Positions 59,973 to 64,000 of a DNA stretch of 64,000 bases are shown piece by piece. This DNA comes from Polytrichum commune (Eukaryota; Streptophyta; Polytrichopsida; Polytrichales; Polytrichaceae). Within the stretch, counting starts at the first letter, position 1, and each line of letters opens with the position of its first letter. The position numbers and the translations under genes were made by a program. Under the pieces are notes generated by a model. It saw only the letters and a list, made by a program, of their open reading frames with translations. It was not told the DNA's origin and searched no databases. The stretch covers positions 35,620,440-35,684,439 of the forward strand of contig OX485807.1 of the NCBI GenBank assembly GCA_950295325.1, in the 5' to 3' direction.

Positions 59973-61660
59973 GCCAAAACATCATGTGCAGATGCACATT
60001 GATTGTACAATGTTCGGTGAAATAACTCAACCTAACCTAGTTAGAACCCTAAATTGATTCTGAACCAATCTCCTAGACTTATTTCTCATGCTCTAGCCTG
60101 ATGAACTGTACACATGGCTACTTTCCGAAGGCAATTTACCTTAATGAGATGGCTGTGGCCTTTTCTTCGAGGTTGAAGCCATAGCCAACAGGAATTTGTT
60201 GGCTTTCTTCGATACCTCAACATGTGTACATGTGCTGTACCCTGCGAACTTGCAAAGCGGGACGAATCCTCTACTCACACTTCAATCCTTATTTCCGGCG
60301 AAACGGAACTGATTTGCATCGTTTTATGAGTGATCTTAGCAACGGTCTCCGGGTGCTCTTTTACACTACATCTCAAAACTTCAGGTGAAACTGTTGTAAA
60401 ACATCATGTGCAGATATCATCAACTGATGTACACTGGTAGTTCAATGTTTGGTGAAATAATTCGACCTAACCCTGGTCTATTGATTCTGAACCAGTCTCG
60501 TTAGATTTGTTTCTCATGCTCTAGCCTGACGAATTGTACACATGGCTACTTTCAGATGACAGTTTACCTTAATGAGATGGCTATGGCTTTTTTCTTCAAG
60601 GTTGAAGGCCATAGCCAACAGGAATGTGTTCCCGGTGCTCCATTGTTCGATCTCTCAACAAGTACACATGCGACGAATCCCGCGAACTTGCAAATCGCGA
60701 CGAGTAATCTACTCAGCCTTCAATCCCCTGGTCTATTGATTCTGAACCAGTCTCGTTAGATTTGTTTCTCATGCTCTAGCCTGACGAATTGTACACATGG
60801 CTACTTTCAGATGACAGTTTACCTTAATGAGATGGCTATGGCTTTTTTCTTCAAGGTTGAAGGCCATAGCCAACAGGAATGTGTTCCCGGTGCTCCATTG
60901 TTCGATCTCTCAACAAGTACACATGCGACGAATCCCGCGAACTTGCAAATCGCGACGAGTAATCTACTCAGCCTTCAATCCCCTGGTCTATTGATTCTGA
61001 ACCAGTCTCGTTAGATTTGTTTCTCATGCTCTAGCCTGACGAATTGTACACATGGCTACTTTCAGATGACAGTTTACCTTAATGAGATGGCTATGGCTTT
61101 TTTCTCCAAGGTTGAAGGCCATAGCCAACAGGAATGTGTTCCCGGTGCTCCATTGTTCGATCTCTCAACAAGTACACATGCGACGAATCCCGCGAACTTG
61201 CAAATCGCGACGAGTAATCTACTCAGCCTTCAATCCTCGGTTCCGGCGAAACGTGGCGGATGTTTTCCGTCGTTGTATGAGTGATCCTCGGGTGCTCTTT
61301 TACACTACATTTCAAAGCTTCTGAAGGCGAAACTGTTGCCAAAACATCATGTGCAGATATCAACTGATGTACACTGGTAGTTCAATGTTTGGTGAAATAA
61401 CTCGACCTAAACTAGTAAGAATCTCCTACACATTATTTCTCATGGTCTACCCTGATGAATTATACACATGGCTACTCAGAGATGACAAATTCTATCTTAA
61501 TGAGATGGCTATGGCCTTTTTCTTCGAGGTTGAAGGCCATTACCTATTTTTGTTCCCGCTGCTCTATTGTTCTATCTTTGAGCATGTTTACATGTGCTGC
61601 ATCGCGCGAACCTGCAAACCGGAAATAGTAATCTACTTAGCTTTCAATCCTTGTTTCTGA
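59973..61660. repeat. Tandem repeat array downstream of the PR-10 gene
   Basis: A core of three almost identical 255-bp units starts CTGGTCTATTGATTCTGAAC at 60473, 60728 and 60983 and ends near 61237. Degenerate outer copies lie at about 59973-60400 and 61330-61660; both carry AAACATCATGTGCAGAT and TTCAATGTTTGGTGAAATAA. Two spots, at about 60347-60363 and 61287-61299, include part of CGGTCTCCGGGTGCTCTTTT, which also occurs at the 3' coding end of the PR-10 gene (61710-61729). Plus-strand 67-codon frames in the units are repeat by-products, not genes. Confidence 0.93.
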
Positions 61661-61697
61661 TGTTTTGCACCGAGTGTTATGAGTGACCTAACTTAAC

Positions 61698-62976
61698 TTA
61701 ATCAGCAGCGGTCTCCGGGTGCTCTTTGACATATTTCTCGAGTGCTCTGTATCCATCATCGCTGAAGGCTTTCAACTCCTCCGGTGGGGCAACTGTCTCG
61801 TCCACGGGGATGTATTCGCACGTCCAATTGACGAGAGTCTCCGAATCGCTGTTTTTCCCTGGGGCGAATTTGATCGTAAACTTCGTGTGCGTGAAGCGAG
61901 GATCGCCACCCTCGATGGTGGTGTACTCGATCGTGTGAGTTGCTTTGTCAAAAACGTCGACGCGCTCCTTGAATGTTTGTCCAGCACCAGGAACTCCTGT
62001 TGTCAAAAAAGTTTAGTGCAAATAGGGCTTCCCTATGTCGGCGAGGTGCAAACCTCTTCCTTCCCTTAAACCAGCTGTTTCTACATCACTTCTGATGGTT
62101 CTTATGAAAGGAGGATTTGAAGCAACATGCTTGATATGAGGGCGTTGAGAGGAATCCAGTGAGACCATTTGCGTCTGAATTAGAGAATATTTGCACTTGC
62201 AGATATCGTGCTAAGAACTAATTAGCAGCAAGTTTTCTACAGCAGAGGTCACTCACCATCTAGCCTACCCCCGAGGTATTTGTTCTGACTTCTAAGAAAG
62301 TTTACGAAATTTCTTGAGATTTATTATCTTAAGAATGATTATAACACGAAAGCAAAGTGGTTCTAGAAATGTTTTAGCAGCTTTAAACCAGGTTCGAAAG
62401 ACGTTACAGATTGTCCAATCTCAAGGCACCAAATTTAACTTCCATAAATTGCAGCACATCACTGTGCTCTCCGAAATGTTCTTTCAATAAATCTCACAAC
62501 CTTCTTACTGATTCCATGTGGAAGGAGATCATCACAGTGAAACCCTTGGTCAGTGTTGTGTAATCTTGCTCAACGTAAACTGAGGGAATGAAGGATCAAT
62601 CAGAACTCAGCTACATAATCCAGCATCGGTCACAGATACCCTTGACCGGTCTGGACCTAACGATTGTTCACATCACATTCATTTTCAGAAAGAAATGATT
62701 TGAGTGAAGCGGAAGATCCTCAAGGTTAGAGTCAATCGAGGCGAGTGAAAGAGAGGGAGTGAGAGAGATCTGATTGTTACCGTCTCCTAGAGTTACAATC
62801 CGGATGGTCCCTACACCTCCATCGCCCTCCAATCTCTCCACCTTAGCAAAGACATGAGGCAACACACTCGGCAAGATCATGTCCGACCTCTTGGCCATCT
62901 TCCATGCCGTTTCCAGAGGGAGGCCGTGCACAAACTCAGCCTTCAGCTCCGCCATGGCCGTAGCAGAATCGATCAT
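61698..62976 (-). CDS. PR-10 / Bet v 1-fold protein (2 exons, 164 aa)
   Basis: Exons on the minus strand are 62781-62976 and 61698-61996; the intron is 784 bp, GT-AG, phase 1, and coding length is 495 nt with stop. Residues 51-60 read GDGGVGTIRI, the glycine-rich P-loop of PR-10 proteins. TIEYTTIEGGDP (about 87-98) matches the conserved KYxxIEGG strand. The C-terminal helix is rich in Glu, Lys and Ala and ends KEHPETAAD. Family members are small cytosolic proteins with a hydrophobic cavity that bind cytokinins, brassinosteroids, flavonoids or related ligands; many are stress-induced. The intron sits just after the P-loop strand, near the usual intron of Bet v 1 genes. A second ATG at 62955 (MAELKAEF) is the more typical start, giving 157 residues. 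No inactivating change seen. Confidence 0.93.
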
Positions 62977-64000
62977 CGCAACTCAACCGTGTCGAACTTG
63001 AAACCCTAGCACTTGATGGGATGAAGAACTCGCAGAGTGTGCAAAATTACAGAAACTAGTAGACACCTATCGAGGTAACCAAATGTTGCGTGATGAGTGA
63101 TCTGATCAGCTTGTTATGAATATTACAACTCTAAAGTACGAGCTTGCTCATTTGCAGCATCAACTAAGAATCTCTTGGACATCCTTTACGTCAAATTTAC
63201 GTCCCGGCAGTATTAATTCTCGAAGCATCAAAATGCTCCTTCTAGAAGCTGCCACCTGCCGTGAGCCCCATGTGCTGCAAGATCAGAGATTCTCACGAGA
63301 ACGACAAACTCACACAGCGAATCTGATGATGAGACCTGCAACGAACTAGTACTCGAATTAGGTTGCAGGAATTTCTCATTTTTGGGTTCCTCACTGAATT
63401 CTTCGGCAACACGGATCGACGGAATGGAAGCATAGATTAATTGATGAAGGAGATCATGCGTGGATTCTGACATAGGGTCCAAGAAATTGGCACACGACGA
63501 GAGGAAAAAAAAACCTATTTTCTAAATTATTTCAGTTTCAATGTGGGGCCAACTAAGTAGTAGCCACCACCTGGTTTTTGAAGACTGTTGCACTGCGGCG
63601 ACTGCAGTTGCAGGGCTGACCACGTGCATCATCCTTTCCGAGGCCCAGATGATCAGTCTACTTATCACCTACCACGTAATATACGATCCCCATCACTTTG
63701 CAATCGGTGCTTCGGTCATGTATGCGTCATAAGCCACATTGAAATTGTTCAGGTGCAATTTCAGTTGACTTAGTAGCCCAAATGGCAAGAAATCTAGCCC
63801 AGTTTACATTAAAATTGTATTTACTCCTCCAGTTCTTCGTGAGTCTGCGTAAAAGGGGCATCACATTGTAGTTTATTATTTTAAATTGAATTTTGTCTAA
63901 GCAGAGTATGTTTGCAATGCCAATGAGTACTTGCTCCAAGACATTTGCTTCATGCCACTCATACTATAACATCTATGGCCATAAGAGCACGCTTTTCAAT
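62977..64000. other. Upstream of PR-10; possible small exon
   Basis: On the minus strand an ATG at 63473 opens a 45-codon stretch (MSESTHDLLHQLIYASIPSI, later RVAEEFSEEPKNEKFLQ) that ends in TTGCAG|GTCTCA, a possible donor near 63340. I do not recognise it and found no partner exon, so it is only noted. The remaining sequence to the window end shows nothing supported. Confidence 0.3.

Noticed and set aside
60556-61284. Three tandem, nearly identical 67-72-codon plus-strand frames that could be taken for a peptide gene family
   Set aside because: They repeat exactly with the 255-bp unit, lack signal peptide or domain features, and the degenerate outer copies are not open. They are by-products of the repeat.
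1-64000. tRNA, rRNA or organellar insertions
   Set aside because: I saw no cloverleaf with conserved T-arm, no rRNA-like GC-rich block and no organellar gene fragment. A tRNAscan and organelle search would be needed to exclude short ones.

Overview
This window looks like nuclear DNA of a land plant with a repeat-rich genome. The evidence is spliced genes with GT-AG introns, a plant STP-type hexose transporter, a PR-10/Bet v 1-fold gene, and many plant-type transposons: Ty1-copia with the usual initiator-Met-tRNA primer site, Ty3-gypsy, hAT, pogo, a TTA-duplicating Tourist-like element and a LINE. A spliced gene for a MORN-repeat protein laid out like animal MORN3, a sperm/flagellum-associated protein, hints at a lineage with motile sperm (bryophyte, lycophyte, fern, cycad or ginkgo). 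That is inference; the species cannot be named from the sequence.

Layout. 0.9-1.85 kb: a ~325-bp tandem repeat whose last copy supplies the 3' end of the MORN gene (1.8-7.0 kb, minus, four exons; introns carry foldback repeats). 7.1-9.5 kb: no resolved gene. 9.5-11.6 kb: a tentative plus-strand multi-exon tetraspanin-like membrane protein. 12.6-16.5 kb: a well-supported four-exon minus gene for a ~790-residue nuclear protein with a SAP-like N-terminus, RVTF motif and KEN box; its introns contain duplicated copies of exon-2 splice-site regions. 19.2-26.4 kb: a decayed Ty3-gypsy element (minus) hit by later insertions. One is a 561-bp TIR element with an exact 8-bp duplication. Another is a 2.3-kb internally deleted Ty1-copia element with both LTRs and a 5-bp duplication. 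28-31 kb: gag-like debris and a Tourist-like element plus an inverted truncated relative. 32.3-34.3 kb: an intact four-exon STP hexose/H+ symporter (minus, 514 residues). 37.9-38.9 kb: the 3' end of a LINE with RNase H, a Cys/His motif and a possible restriction-like endonuclease. 42.5-44.8 kb: a pogo-like element with a hAT element nested in it. 45-47 kb: a possible CACTA remnant. 48-55 kb: dispersed repeats, a 5 x 171-bp tandem array and hairpin MITEs. 55.7-57.1 kb: isolated exon-like segments of an unidentified minus gene. 58-59 kb and 60-61.7 kb: tandem repeats. 61.7-63.0 kb: a complete two-exon PR-10-like gene (minus).

The most interesting object is inside the copia element. On the strand opposite to its pol gene, between RNase H and the 3' LTR, lies an open two-exon gene (24326-24950). 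It is predicted to encode 161 residues with an RNase H1-type RNA:DNA-hybrid-binding domain (Cauli_VI/viroplasmin-like). The sense gag-pol frame has decayed while the antisense frame is open and its splice phases agree. An antisense, intron-containing accessory gene on a retroelement that would encode a hybrid-binding protein is worth testing. The host genes show no operon-like relationship; each is an independent transcription unit.
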